From positions 124,001-188,000 of the forward strand of contig JAGBJI010000001.1 in assembly GCA_017934545.1 (NCBI GenBank): a stretch of DNA of 64,000 nt, written 5' to 3'. Positions 17,999 to 26,210 of this stretch are shown piece by piece (positions within the stretch are counted from its first letter, which is position 1; each line of letters starts with the position of its first letter). A program made the translations under genes and the position numbers. The notes under the pieces were generated by a model, which was not told the DNA's origin, did no database searches, and saw only the letters and a list, made by a program, of their open reading frames with translations. This DNA comes from Bacteroidales bacterium. GTDB taxonomy: Bacteria; Bacteroidota; Bacteroidia; Bacteroidales; P3.

Positions 17999-19813
17999 TT
18001 AAAATCTGTAGGCGGCACCGAGCATTCCGATAAACGAATAAACCGGGTAGTAGTAATAGCGTTGGTATTTTTGGAATGCCAAGTTTTCCAAGTCAATGAA
18101 AAACGACCAATTGTCATTGTATTGGTATGAAGCCTCCAAGTTGATGTCTACCGTCGCTTTTAAATTGTATTCGTCAAGGATATATCTTGCTTTTTGCTTG
18201 CTTTTGAATGTCGGAGTAAGGGTTACAAACAGTCTGTTATCATATTTATATGTTGCTTTCATGCTTGCAATGAATTTAGGGCAGTACCACGCCGTTACGT
18301 CGTCATTGCGTTTTATGTTTTGGAAGGTTGCGTTGAGATTAAGGTTAAATGAATTGGACAGATTGAAATGTGTTTCCAACAAAGCGTAGTAGCGTTTTGC
18401 GTTGGCGTAGTCTATATTCATTGTGTTGTATACGGGTTTTGCCGCAATCGGAAGATTGTAAAAGAAATGGTAATTTCGCATTTCCGTTAAGCCGCCCTCC
18501 AACGACAATTGGGCATTGGGCGATATGGTGGTGATGAATTTTACGAATAAATTCTCGTTTGCTTCGTCTTGCAAGCGTATTGATGCTGACAGGAACGGAT
18601 TTTCTTTGGTCAACTCATACAAAGACGGCAGTTTGGCTTCACTTTTGAATCCTCCGTACAGGGAAAGTATGTTTTGAATCAATTCAAAAGATATTGTAGC
18701 GGTAGGCAGAATCTGGAAACTGTTATATCCGTTGATTTTAGGTATGAATGCAAGCGACGCAAAGAAGTGAAACTTTTGATAATCAAAGATAAAATAAGGC
18801 GAGAAATTGAACAAAGCACGGCCTTGTGAGTAGTTGTCCATGTTATCCCACTCATCAAACAACCAATCCGTATGGTCAAACGGATAAGTTATGCCCGTGG
18901 TTTGGTAAGAATCCCACGAACCTTTGTATTTTCTGAACGCATGGCGGTAATCAAAGGTCATACCTAAAGTTTGTTCGGTATTGCCGAAAAATTTTACGGT
19001 TTTGTTGCCGTCAAGCATTGCATGCAAATCCAATTCTTTGGATTTAAGTTTGGAAGCCGTGTAATTGACACCCACAAGTGAATTGAAACGGAAGGAATTT
19101 TCCCTTAAACCTCTTTTATATACCAAATCCATACCTATATTATGGTATGCTGTGCGGTAATCTTTCTTTTTTATGGCGTCCTGTTGGGTGTTCAGGTCCA
19201 TGTGTTCATTAAACAAATTGTCACCGTAATAATAGTGTCGGTTGTAATTATAAAATGCACGTCCTGTAAGGATTTCATTGTCAAAAATTCTCTTTGCCCA
19301 AAGATTTAAATCGTTATTGCTGTATCCGGCATACCCGTAATCTTTTTGCTGTCCTATAACACTGCGGGAATAAATGTCCGCTCCGTACAAAAGACGTCTG
19401 TTTCTCAAAGACGAGTATGACGCTTGGACCATCGGAGTAAAGCCGTTGCCGAGTTGTTTTGACAATGCCATTCCCAAACCTCCCTTTATGTTGAAGTTAT
19501 ACAACTTTGCAACGGGTTCGCCTTTGACTTGTGCGGCTTTGATTGTGTCAAAAGCCAAGTGGGTTGCGTATCCTTTGTCAATTTTTTCAAAACTAAGGTT
19601 GATTTGTGAGAAAGAAGTGTCAAAAATGCCGGGGTTTTCCGTTATCTTGTTGGCATCGGTCACAATAGGGTTGAATCCTACGTTGACAATAACGCTTTCG
19701 TTGTATACAGTGTCGCGTTGGGCGTAAGTAAAATTGTGAACCGTTGTTAATGAATAAGCAAGAGAGAATATTAATAATGTATTCCTAATGATTTTTGCTG
19801 TATTTGTTCTCAT
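17999..19813 (-). CDS. Outer-membrane beta-barrel protein (TonB-receptor-like barrel without plug)
   Basis: A 604-residue exported protein. The N-terminal hydrophobic segment ends at ...TVHNFTYAQ and works as a signal peptide. There is a short periplasmic or plug-like stretch (residues 33-105), then alternating amphipathic strands rich in Tyr and Phe to the C-terminus, which ends GMLGAAYRF with the terminal Phe typical of barrels inserted by BAM. No CarboxypepD-like domain or TonB-box plug is evident, so it is probably a porin-like or receptor-like barrel rather than a full TonB-dependent transporter. It is divergent from the M23 peptidase gene. Ligand unknown. Confidence 0.75.
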   Translation of the reverse strand: MRTNTAKIIRNTLLIFSLAYSLTTVHNFTYAQRDTVYNESVIVNVGFNPIVTDANKITENPGIFDTSFSQINLSFEKIDKGYATHLAFDTIKAAQVKGEPVAKLYNFNIKGGLGMALSKQLGNGFTPMVQASYSSLRNRRLLYGADIYSRSVIGQQKDYGYAGYSNNDLNLWAKRIFDNEILTGRAFYNYNRHYYYGDNLFNEHMDLNTQQDAIKKKDYRTAYHNIGMDLVYKRGLRENSFRFNSLVGVNYTASKLKSKELDLHAMLDGNKTVKFFGNTEQTLGMTFDYRHAFRKYKGSWDSYQTTGITYPFDHTDWLFDEWDNMDNYSQGRALFNFSPYFIFDYQKFHFFASLAFIPKINGYNSFQILPTATISFELIQNILSLYGGFKSEAKLPSLYELTKENPFLSASIRLQDEANENLFVKFITTISPNAQLSLEGGLTEMRNYHFFYNLPIAAKPVYNTMNIDYANAKRYYALLETHFNLSNSFNLNLNATFQNIKRNDDVTAWYCPKFIASMKATYKYDNRLFVTLTPTFKSKQKARYILDEYNLKATVDINLEASYQYNDNWSFFIDLENLAFQKYQRYYYYPVYSFIGMLGAAYRF

Positions 19814-19892
19814 TTTTTATTAGAATTTACTTAATTATTACGTTGCGAAATTAATATAATTTCTTTATTTATTGCAGAAAATCATAAAAATA

Positions 19893-19924
19893 TTTGGTCA
19901 TGTCGCAGAAAGTTTGTAATTTTG
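19893..19924 (+). promoter_or_regulatory. Promoter for the M23 peptidase gene
   Basis: TTTG at 19893-19896, a 20-bp spacer and TAATTTTG at 19917-19924, about 70 bases before the ATG. Confidence 0.6.
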
Positions 19925-19982
19925 AAACTTCAAAATATTTTTATAAGCGGAAATAAGTCTGCTTTTTTAATCTGAAATTAAC

Positions 19983-19989
19983 GGGAGGA
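19983..19989 (+). promoter_or_regulatory. Shine-Dalgarno sequence of the M23 peptidase gene
   Basis: GGGAGGA at 19983-19989 lies seven bases before the ATG at 19996. Such clear ribosome-binding sites are scarce in this window, so this one fixes the start. Confidence 0.65.
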
Positions 19990-19995
19990 CAGAAA

Positions 19996-20988
19996 ATGAC
20001 ACTAATAAACAAATGTTTGACGGCTTTAACTTTGATTGCTTTACCGCTGACAGGGTTTTCACAGATACACGAAAGAAGTATGATGAAAAACAGGACTGAT
20101 GTTGAAACGGAGAGTTCTGATTATACTTTAGGAATATTTAAAGATACTGCCCAATACAGACAAAAACTTATAGAGTTCGCTGCGTTTGAAGACAATGATG
20201 ACGACGCTGCATTGGACGAAAACGATATTGTATACGAGTCTTTTGACAATCAAATCGTACATTATCTTAAACAGTTTGATTATTCTTCCATGCAAGGGCA
20301 AATACCTGTACGTTTGACTGACGAGAAACATAAAAAGTATTACACATGTCCAGTAGAAGGTCCGGTTACTTCACACTTCGGACCGAGAAGAAACAGATTT
20401 CATTACGGTACGGATATAGGAATGCGCAGCGGAACGCCGATTAAAGCGATGTTCGACGGCGTTGTACGCTATGCAAAATGGTCTAACGGATACGGAAACT
20501 TGGTTGTAATAAGACACGACAACGGATTGGAAACATATTACGGCCATATGTCCAAGATAAGTGCTAAACTCAATCAAAAAGTAAAAGCAGGTGAGATAAT
20601 AGGATTAGTAGGTTCTACCGGCAGAAGCACGGGTCCGCACTTACATTTGGAGATTCGTTACTTGGGTTCCGCAATAAATCCGGAACATATGGTGAATTTT
20701 GCGGACTTTACTCTTAAAGATAATAACGAGATGTTTTATTTGACACGTTCCGATTTTAAACCTGCGTCAGCAGGAAGAACATCCGTTAAGAAATCTTCTT
20801 CATCTCAATTGGCTAAAAGCAACAAATCACGTTCTACAAGGTCGGGTAAAAGTTCGGTAACCGTAAGAAAAGGAGAAACTCTTTCGCAGATAGCCAAACG
20901 GAACGGCACCACGGTTCAGAAATTGTGTAAATTGAACGGAATAAAAAATAATAAAATAAAAGCAGGACAAAAATTGAAAGTGAAGTAA
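19996..20988 (+). CDS. M23 metallopeptidase with C-terminal LysM domain
   Basis: A 330-residue envelope protein. A signal peptide ends near FSQ (21-23). An acidic linker precedes the LytM/M23 domain with zinc ligands His136 and Asp140 (HYGTD) and the HLH motif at 215-217. A Ser/Lys-rich linker then leads to a LysM peptidoglycan-binding domain at about 287-329. All catalytic residues are present, so it is likely an active endopeptidase that cuts peptide cross-links or, in a septal setting, activates an amidase. It has its own promoter and a terminator overlapping its stop, so it is monocistronic. Confidence 0.92.
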   Translation: MTLINKCLTALTLIALPLTGFSQIHERSMMKNRTDVETESSDYTLGIFKDTAQYRQKLIEFAAFEDNDDDAALDENDIVYESFDNQIVHYLKQFDYSSMQGQIPVRLTDEKHKKYYTCPVEGPVTSHFGPRRNRFHYGTDIGMRSGTPIKAMFDGVVRYAKWSNGYGNLVVIRHDNGLETYYGHMSKISAKLNQKVKAGEIIGLVGSTGRSTGPHLHLEIRYLGSAINPEHMVNFADFTLKDNNEMFYLTRSDFKPASAGRTSVKKSSSSQLAKSNKSRSTRSGKSSVTVRKGETLSQIAKRNGTTVQKLCKLNGIKNNKIKAGQKLKVK

Positions 20989-21006
20989 TTCACTTTCAAT
21001 TTTTTT
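20973..21006 (+). terminator. Terminator overlapping the M23 peptidase stop codon
   Basis: A perfect 12-bp stem ATTGAAAGTGAA / TTCACTTTCAAT with loop GTAA, then six T. The last four codons and the stop lie inside the hairpin. Confidence 0.88.
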
Positions 21007-21059
21007 ATATCAGATTTTAATTCCGTTATATCGGGATTTAACCGCTTTAACAGACCTCT

Positions 21060-21776
21060 TTAATTCTTTTTATATTTGTTTTTGGAAAGATTAGGCGTCT
21101 TTTCTTCTTTTTCAGTTGCGGATAAGATTACGACTATTTCGCCTTTGAATTCTTTGTCTTTATATTCTGCGGCAATATCTTTAAGATTTCCGCGTATGTG
21201 TTGCTCAAATTTCTTGCTGATTTCGCGGCATATGCACACCTTACGCTCTTCTCCGAAGGTGTCCAGCAATTCCGTCAGAAGTTTTCCTACACGGAACGGA
21301 CTCTCATAGAATATTACCGTGCGTTTTTCATCTTTCAATTCCTGCAAACGAGATTGCCGTCCTTTTTTGTGCGGCAAAAAACCTTCAAAACAAAACTTCT
21401 CGCAGGCAAAACCTGAATCTATCAACGCAGGAACAAACGCCGTCGCTCCCGGAAGACACTCCACGTCAATATTTTCTTTTATACACTCACGCACAAGCAA
21501 GAATCCGGGGTCGGAAATACCGGGCGTTCCCGCATCTGTTATCAATGCAATGTCTTCTCCTGATTTCAGCCTATTGATTACGGCGTTTAGGGTTTCGTGT
21601 TCGTTGAACAGATGGTGGGATTGCAAAGGTGTGTGAATGTCATAATGGTTTAAAAGCGGTAAGGATGTTCTTGTGTCTTCGCAAAGTATCAACGATACCT
21701 GCTTTAACGTCCTTACCGCTCTAAAAGTAATATCCTCTAAATTGCCGACAGGCGTCGGAACAAGGAAAAGTTTCAT
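21060..21776 (-). CDS. rsmI: 16S rRNA (cytidine-1402-2'-O)-methyltransferase RsmI
   Basis: A 238-residue tetrapyrrole-methylase-fold enzyme. Family motifs are PTPVGNLEDIT at the N-terminus, LCEDTRTS, ALITDAGTPGISDPG and CLPGATAFVPALIDSGF. It methylates the ribose of C1402 in the decoding centre, with RsmH adding the base methyl. It is slightly shorter than E. coli RsmI because the C-terminal helical extension is replaced by a short lysine-rich tail. It lies 50 bases downstream of yebC on the same strand and probably shares its transcript. Confidence 0.94.
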   Translation of the reverse strand: MKLFLVPTPVGNLEDITFRAVRTLKQVSLILCEDTRTSLPLLNHYDIHTPLQSHHLFNEHETLNAVINRLKSGEDIALITDAGTPGISDPGFLLVRECIKENIDVECLPGATAFVPALIDSGFACEKFCFEGFLPHKKGRQSRLQELKDEKRTVIFYESPFRVGKLLTELLDTFGEERKVCICREISKKFEQHIRGNLKDIAAEYKDKEFKGEIVVILSATEKEEKTPNLSKNKYKKN

Positions 21777-21826
21777 TGTTAAATTTGTATAAGCGGTTTG
21801 TACAATTGCTTACAAGCGTTTAAGGA

Positions 21827-22570
21827 TTATTCCTGTGCCGCTGCAAGTTCGTCGGTTATCTCAAGGTTGTGATAAACCGCCTGTACGTCGTCGTCTTCCT
21901 CAATTGTGTCAACAAGTTTCAATACTTTCAAGCCGTCTTCCACGCTTAACTCGGTGGTATTGTTCGGTATACGCTGCAATTCCGCACTTTCGGCTTCAAT
22001 ACCTGCTTCTTCCAATGCTTTGTTCATAGACGAAAAATCTTCCATCTTTGTGTATACGGTGAAGTATTCTTCATCTTGTTCAATGTCGTCAGCACCTGCT
22101 TCAATTAATTGCATTTCCAATTCTTCAGGGTCCCTGTCACCGATTTTTATTTGGAACACTCCTTTGCGTTCAAACAAAAACGAAAGCGAACCGTTTGTGC
22201 CTAAGTTGCCGCCCAACTTATTGAAAATACTTCTTACATTGGCAACCGTACGGTTGTTGTTGTCCGTTAAACATTCCACAAACACTGCTATGCCGTGCGG
22301 AGCGTAGCCCTCAAAGGTTATTTCCTGCAATGCAGCCGTTCCTTTGTCGGATGCTTTGGTTATAGCGCGCTGCAAAGTGTCTTTAGGCATGTTTGCACCT
22401 TTTGCGTTCTGAACTGCCAAACGCAAACGTGCATTACTGTCAGGGTCAGGTCCGCCCTCTTTGACTGCAACAGTTATATCCTTGATGATTTTTGAGAAAA
22501 CTTTGGAACGTTTTGCGTCCAATGCACCTTTTTTACGCTTAATGGTGCTCCATTTATTATGTCCTGACAT
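21827..22570 (-). CDS. yebC: YebC/PmpR family protein
   Basis: A 247-residue protein starting with the family signature GHNKWSTIKRKKGALDAKRS. It matches the normal YebC/TACO1 length and has the acidic C-terminal domain. YebC proteins are annotated as transcriptional regulators, and members have also been linked to translation of difficult motifs such as polyproline. The gene lies between trpS and rsmI, three translation-related genes on one strand, which fits a translation role (inference). Confidence 0.94.
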   Translation of the reverse strand: MSGHNKWSTIKRKKGALDAKRSKVFSKIIKDITVAVKEGGPDPDSNARLRLAVQNAKGANMPKDTLQRAITKASDKGTAALQEITFEGYAPHGIAVFVECLTDNNNRTVANVRSIFNKLGGNLGTNGSLSFLFERKGVFQIKIGDRDPEELEMQLIEAGADDIEQDEEYFTVYTKMEDFSSMNKALEEAGIEAESAELQRIPNNTTELSVEDGLKVLKLVDTIEEDDDVQAVYHNLEITDELAAAQE

Positions 22571-22627
22571 ATCTGATTATTAATTTTAATTGTTTATAAT
22601 TATTACTTATTGTTTTTCTTCGTGCAT

Positions 22628-23629
22628 TTATTGCATAACAGGACTGAATCCTATTATTTCCCTTACTTCTTTCAATGTTTTTTGTGCCGAAAGCCTTGCT
22701 TTCTGTGTACCTATTGCTATAACTTTGTCCAAATACGCTTTGTCGGAATATATTTCTTTTATTCTCTCTCTTATAGGCTGCAAGAACGCATCCATATCCG
22801 CAAGCAGTTGTTTCTTTAAATCGCCGTATCTAATGCTGCAATCGGCGTACGCATCTTCAAAATGTTTTACAGTATCTTCGCTTGACACCAATTTTAACAG
22901 AGAAAACAAATTTTCAATCTCAATGGATTTCGGTGAATTCATGCTTTGCGGACCTTCATCCGTCTTTGCACTCATTATTTTCTTTTTTAGCACGTTGCCC
23001 TCGTCGGTTAGATAAACCGTAGCTTTCTCTCCGTAAGATTTGCTCATCTTTCCGTTGCCGTCGAGCGACGGAATTTTTACCAGCTCTCCCTCAAAATTGA
23101 ACGCAACGGGCAAAGGAAAATAATCAACGCCGTACATACGGTTGAATCTCTCGGCTATATTGCGGGTCATCTCCAAATGCTGCTGTTGGTCTTTGCCTAC
23201 GGGAACTTTCGTTGCCCGGTGCAGAAGTATGTCGGCAGCCATAAGGGTCGGGTATGTCAAAAGACCTGCATTGACATTGTTCGGATTTTGACGCACCTTT
23301 TCCTTGAAAGCACTTGTCCGCTCCAACTCGCCCACATATGTAATCATATTGAGATACATGTACAATTCCGAAACTTCGGGTACCATGCTCTGAACGTAGA
23401 TAGTGGCTTTGTCGGCATCAAGCCCGCTTGCCAGATATTCGCTTAATATTATGCGGACATTATCCTGCAAATCACTTGGGTTGGGATGCGTTGTAAGCAT
23501 GTGATAGTCAGCAATAAAAAAGTAGCAATTGAAATCGTTTTGCATTTTTATGAAATTGGTCAACGCTCCGAAGTAATTGCCTAAATGCAAGTGACCCGTA
23601 GGCCTCATTCCGCTCAATATTGTGTCCAT
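22628..23629 (-). CDS. trpS: Tryptophanyl-tRNA synthetase
   Basis: A 333-residue class I aminoacyl-tRNA synthetase that charges tRNA-Trp. The HIGH-type motif is HLHLGN near residues 14-19, and the second ATP-binding motif is GKMSKS. GKDQQQHLEMTR is the typical TrpRS segment. Length is standard. It leads the trpS-yebC-rsmI minus-strand run. A TATCTTTG box on the minus strand (complement of 23657-23664) lies about 30 bases upstream, but no clear -33 box is seen. Confidence 0.96.
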   Translation of the reverse strand: MDTILSGMRPTGHLHLGNYFGALTNFIKMQNDFNCYFFIADYHMLTTHPNPSDLQDNVRIILSEYLASGLDADKATIYVQSMVPEVSELYMYLNMITYVGELERTSAFKEKVRQNPNNVNAGLLTYPTLMAADILLHRATKVPVGKDQQQHLEMTRNIAERFNRMYGVDYFPLPVAFNFEGELVKIPSLDGNGKMSKSYGEKATVYLTDEGNVLKKKIMSAKTDEGPQSMNSPKSIEIENLFSLLKLVSSEDTVKHFEDAYADCSIRYGDLKKQLLADMDAFLQPIRERIKEIYSDKAYLDKVIAIGTQKARLSAQKTLKEVREIIGFSPVMQ

Positions 23630-23776
23630 ATAATTGAAAAAAATAACTCAAAGATGCAAAGATAAGAATAATTTTTTAAATGAATATAATTTTTACTTCA
23701 AAAAACGACGGCGGTAAAAAGCAACTGAAAAACCGCCCTTTTGCTTTGTATGGATGCTTTTTTGCATATTGCCGCC

Positions 23777-23885
23777 GCCCCTTGCGAAAGTAATCCCGAA
23801 AAAACCACATTTTTTGCCTCAAAAAAATAGGTTTTTTGGGTGAAAAAATCTGATTTTTTTAAAACTCTTTTCAGAAAGGGCAAAA
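23777..23885. repeat. 22-bp modular A/T repeat, copy F
   Basis: Modules at 23799, 23821 and 23843 have centres CCACA, ATAGG and TCTGA. Arms are GCCCCTTGCGAAAGTAAT and CTTTTCAGAAAGGGCAAAAA. It lies in the 440-bp gap between trpS and the nuclease gene. The remaining 180 bases hold a run of short AAAGGCAA/AAAGGTAA-like words (about 23880-24050) with no gene. Confidence 0.85.
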
Positions 23886-24069
23886 ATCAAAACGCAAAAG
23901 GCATTTTTTAATGCACATAGGGCATCGGTTAAGTATGCAAAGATTATCAGTTGAATATTAAAAAGACAAAGGTTAAGGTCGCAAAGTATCGGTCAAATAC
24001 GCAAAGGTATCGGTCAAGCGATAAAAAGGCAACGGTCGGTTGTGATATATCTGTATTAAAAGATAAAAA

Positions 24070-24957
24070 TTATTTCCACGAAAGTGTGTCAAGCGATGAT
24101 TTCATCTGTTTGACAATCGGCAAATTGACGTGATGCGGAAAGAATTTCAACCCTGTGCGTTTTTCAACGGTGTTGATGTCGGTTGCATAAGAGAAAAGAC
24201 CTTGTTTGACTGGTGCATTGTCCATGATAAAGGCTATTGCCTTGCATTTAGGATAGGATATATCAATGATAATCTTGTAAAAAGCACACGGAACGGTTAC
24301 TTTGCTGCGGCCTATATGCCCTTTGTTGCAGTCAAAGACAGGACCTGCAATAACCAAAAGGCTGTCGTTTTTGGTAGCCCACGCCCTTGTCAGCACTTCC
24401 AAATCGTTCCACTGTCCTTGGTTCAATTTCTTTATCTGCGGACAGATGTTGCTCAACAGAAAAGTTTCCTTTGACGCCTGTTTGCTCCATGTCATATCGC
24501 CGTTGGGACACATATGCCCGCGGTCGTAACCGCTTCGGTTGTAGTCATAATTGTATGCCATGCAGCACCTAAGCGACGAATCTTCCCGGAATGTATTTTC
24601 CCTTTTGACGTTGCGGTTTTGAACCATCTTGCGTGTGAGAAGCCAAGCGGAATATCCGGGTTGTTTGTGGCGGGTGCTGTATCCGATAATGAAATATCCG
24701 TGGTCGTATTTGTCAAGCGTATATTCCGTGCTTTCGGGCAGCAGATTGTCAAGGGTGAATATGTCTTCGGTGATTTTTTCCCCTGTATAGCGGCATTTGT
24801 TGCTTATTTCAATGTATTGGGCGGGTATTTCGTCATCGTTTGTTTGACTGACAAACGTTTGCTTTACACTCTCCGTTGTGTTTTGCTGACAAGATACGGC
24901 AACAATCAGCACGCATGCCGAAAGTAAAAAAAGTTTCCCTTTTATGCTTCTTGCCAT
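24070..24957 (-). CDS. DNA/RNA non-specific endonuclease (NUC1 family), lipoprotein
   Basis: A 295-residue nuclease. The N-terminus MARSIKGKLFLLSACVLIV runs into AVSCQQ, a lipobox, so it is probably a lipoprotein. The beta-beta-alpha metal active site is present: DRGH in YDRGHMCPNGDM, followed by SNICPQ with the metal-binding Asn further on. Enzymes of this family cut DNA and RNA without sequence preference and need Mg. A surface-anchored nuclease could serve nutrient salvage or defence (inference). It overlaps the upstream ispG by 16 bases and ends the four-gene minus-strand operon. Confidence 0.9.
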   Translation of the reverse strand: MARSIKGKLFLLSACVLIVAVSCQQNTTESVKQTFVSQTNDDEIPAQYIEISNKCRYTGEKITEDIFTLDNLLPESTEYTLDKYDHGYFIIGYSTRHKQPGYSAWLLTRKMVQNRNVKRENTFREDSSLRCCMAYNYDYNRSGYDRGHMCPNGDMTWSKQASKETFLLSNICPQIKKLNQGQWNDLEVLTRAWATKNDSLLVIAGPVFDCNKGHIGRSKVTVPCAFYKIIIDISYPKCKAIAFIMDNAPVKQGLFSYATDINTVEKRTGLKFFPHHVNLPIVKQMKSSLDTLSWK

Positions 24958-26210
24958 TTGCCGTCGGCTTTTATGATTTCAATAAGTTTGTTTACCGCAT
25001 CTTCCTGTTTTACATGCGTATATACTGGTGTTTTTCCACGGTACAGATTGACCGTGTCGTCGCCTGCACCTATATAACCGTAATCGGCATCCGCCATCTC
25101 ACCCGGTCCGTTGACAATGCAACCCATTACCGCAATTTTCAGGCTCTTTAGGTGCGAACAGGCTTGTTTTACCTGCGATAAAGCTTCCTGTATGTTGTAT
25201 TTGGTGCGGCCGCAGGACGGGCAGGCGATAAATTCGGCCTTGTAACGCTCTATGTCCAAAGCCTGCAATATGTCTTTGTCCGAAGGATTGGTCTTGTCAA
25301 GCGTAGAGATTTTGTTTTCCAAAAGACCGTATGCCTTTTCGGCTATGTAAAGCACCTCTTTATCGGGGCAATCGGTGCATACGGAGGCAATACTTTTAGC
25401 AACGGGTATTTCGTTTTCGGGTTCTTCGGTCAGGGAAACCCTTATTGTGCTGCCTATGTGCTGCATTAAAAGCGGTGCTATGCCGCAAATGCTTTTTATT
25501 CTGCCCTGCAATTCATCTCCGGCTTCGGTTACGCCCAAATGAAGCGGATAATACATGTCTTCTTTTTGCATCATATCCACCAGAAGTTTGTTCGCCTGAT
25601 ACATGGTTCTGACTTGCGAAGCTTTAAGCGACACCACAATGTTGTGAAAATCCATTTGATTGAACAGACGCAGGTATTCCATTGCACTTTCCGCCATTGC
25701 TTTGGGTGTGTTGCCGTATTTGAACAGTATGCGTTCGCTTAACGAGCCGTGATTGACACCAATGCGTATGGCGGTGTTGTGCTTGCGGCACGTATCTACC
25801 AAAGGCAAAAGGTTTTCTTTTGCTTTGTTTAAAATGTCTTCATAATCCGATTCGGTAAAGGACGGTTTCCACTTGCGGTCTACATAATTGCCGGGATTTA
25901 TTCTTATCTTGTCCGCAACCGATGCTGAAATCAAGGCAGCCTTCGGGCTGAAATGTATGTCGGCAACTAAAGGCACGTTGCAGCCAAGGCGTTGCAACTC
26001 ATTCTTTATATTGTACAGGTTCTCGGCTTGCTCAATGTCGGCGGCGGTAAGACGTACCAATTGGCAGCCTTGTTGAACCAATCTTTGTATTTGTGCAACC
26101 GTTGCCGTGGTGTCGCAAGTGTCGGTGTTGGTCATTGATTGTATCACCACAGGGTTATTTCCCCCGATAATCAAATCACCGACTTTTACTTCAATGCTCG
26201 TTTTTTTCAT
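24942..26210 (-). CDS. ispG: 4-hydroxy-3-methylbut-2-enyl diphosphate synthase, compact form
   Basis: A 422-residue enzyme of the MEP isoprenoid pathway that converts MEcPP to HMBPP using a 4Fe-4S cluster. The cluster ligands are visible at Cys330, Cys333 and Cys364 with Glu371 (ACPSCGRT and GCIVNGPGE). The TIM barrel carries ADIHFSPKAALIS and IRINPGNY. The start at 26210 (MKKTSIEV) is preferred over an in-frame ATG 33 bases earlier, which lies deeper inside the TPR gene. Bacteroidota IspG is usually about 600 residues with an extra middle domain; that domain seems absent here, although the barrel sequence is of the long-type style. It overlaps TPR and nuclease genes on either side. Confidence 0.92.
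   Translation of the reverse strand: MKKTSIEVKVGDLIIGGNNPVVIQSMTNTDTCDTTATVAQIQRLVQQGCQLVRLTAADIEQAENLYNIKNELQRLGCNVPLVADIHFSPKAALISASVADKIRINPGNYVDRKWKPSFTESDYEDILNKAKENLLPLVDTCRKHNTAIRIGVNHGSLSERILFKYGNTPKAMAESAMEYLRLFNQMDFHNIVVSLKASQVRTMYQANKLLVDMMQKEDMYYPLHLGVTEAGDELQGRIKSICGIAPLLMQHIGSTIRVSLTEEPENEIPVAKSIASVCTDCPDKEVLYIAEKAYGLLENKISTLDKTNPSDKDILQALDIERYKAEFIACPSCGRTKYNIQEALSQVKQACSHLKSLKIAVMGCIVNGPGEMADADYGYIGAGDDTVNLYRGKTPVYTHVKQEDAVNKLIEIIKADGKWQEA

Noticed and set aside
23951-24133. Small plus-strand frame in the trpS-nuclease gap
   Set aside because: Low-complexity Lys/Ser-rich translation of AAAGGCAA-like words, with no start signal and overlap of the nuclease end.
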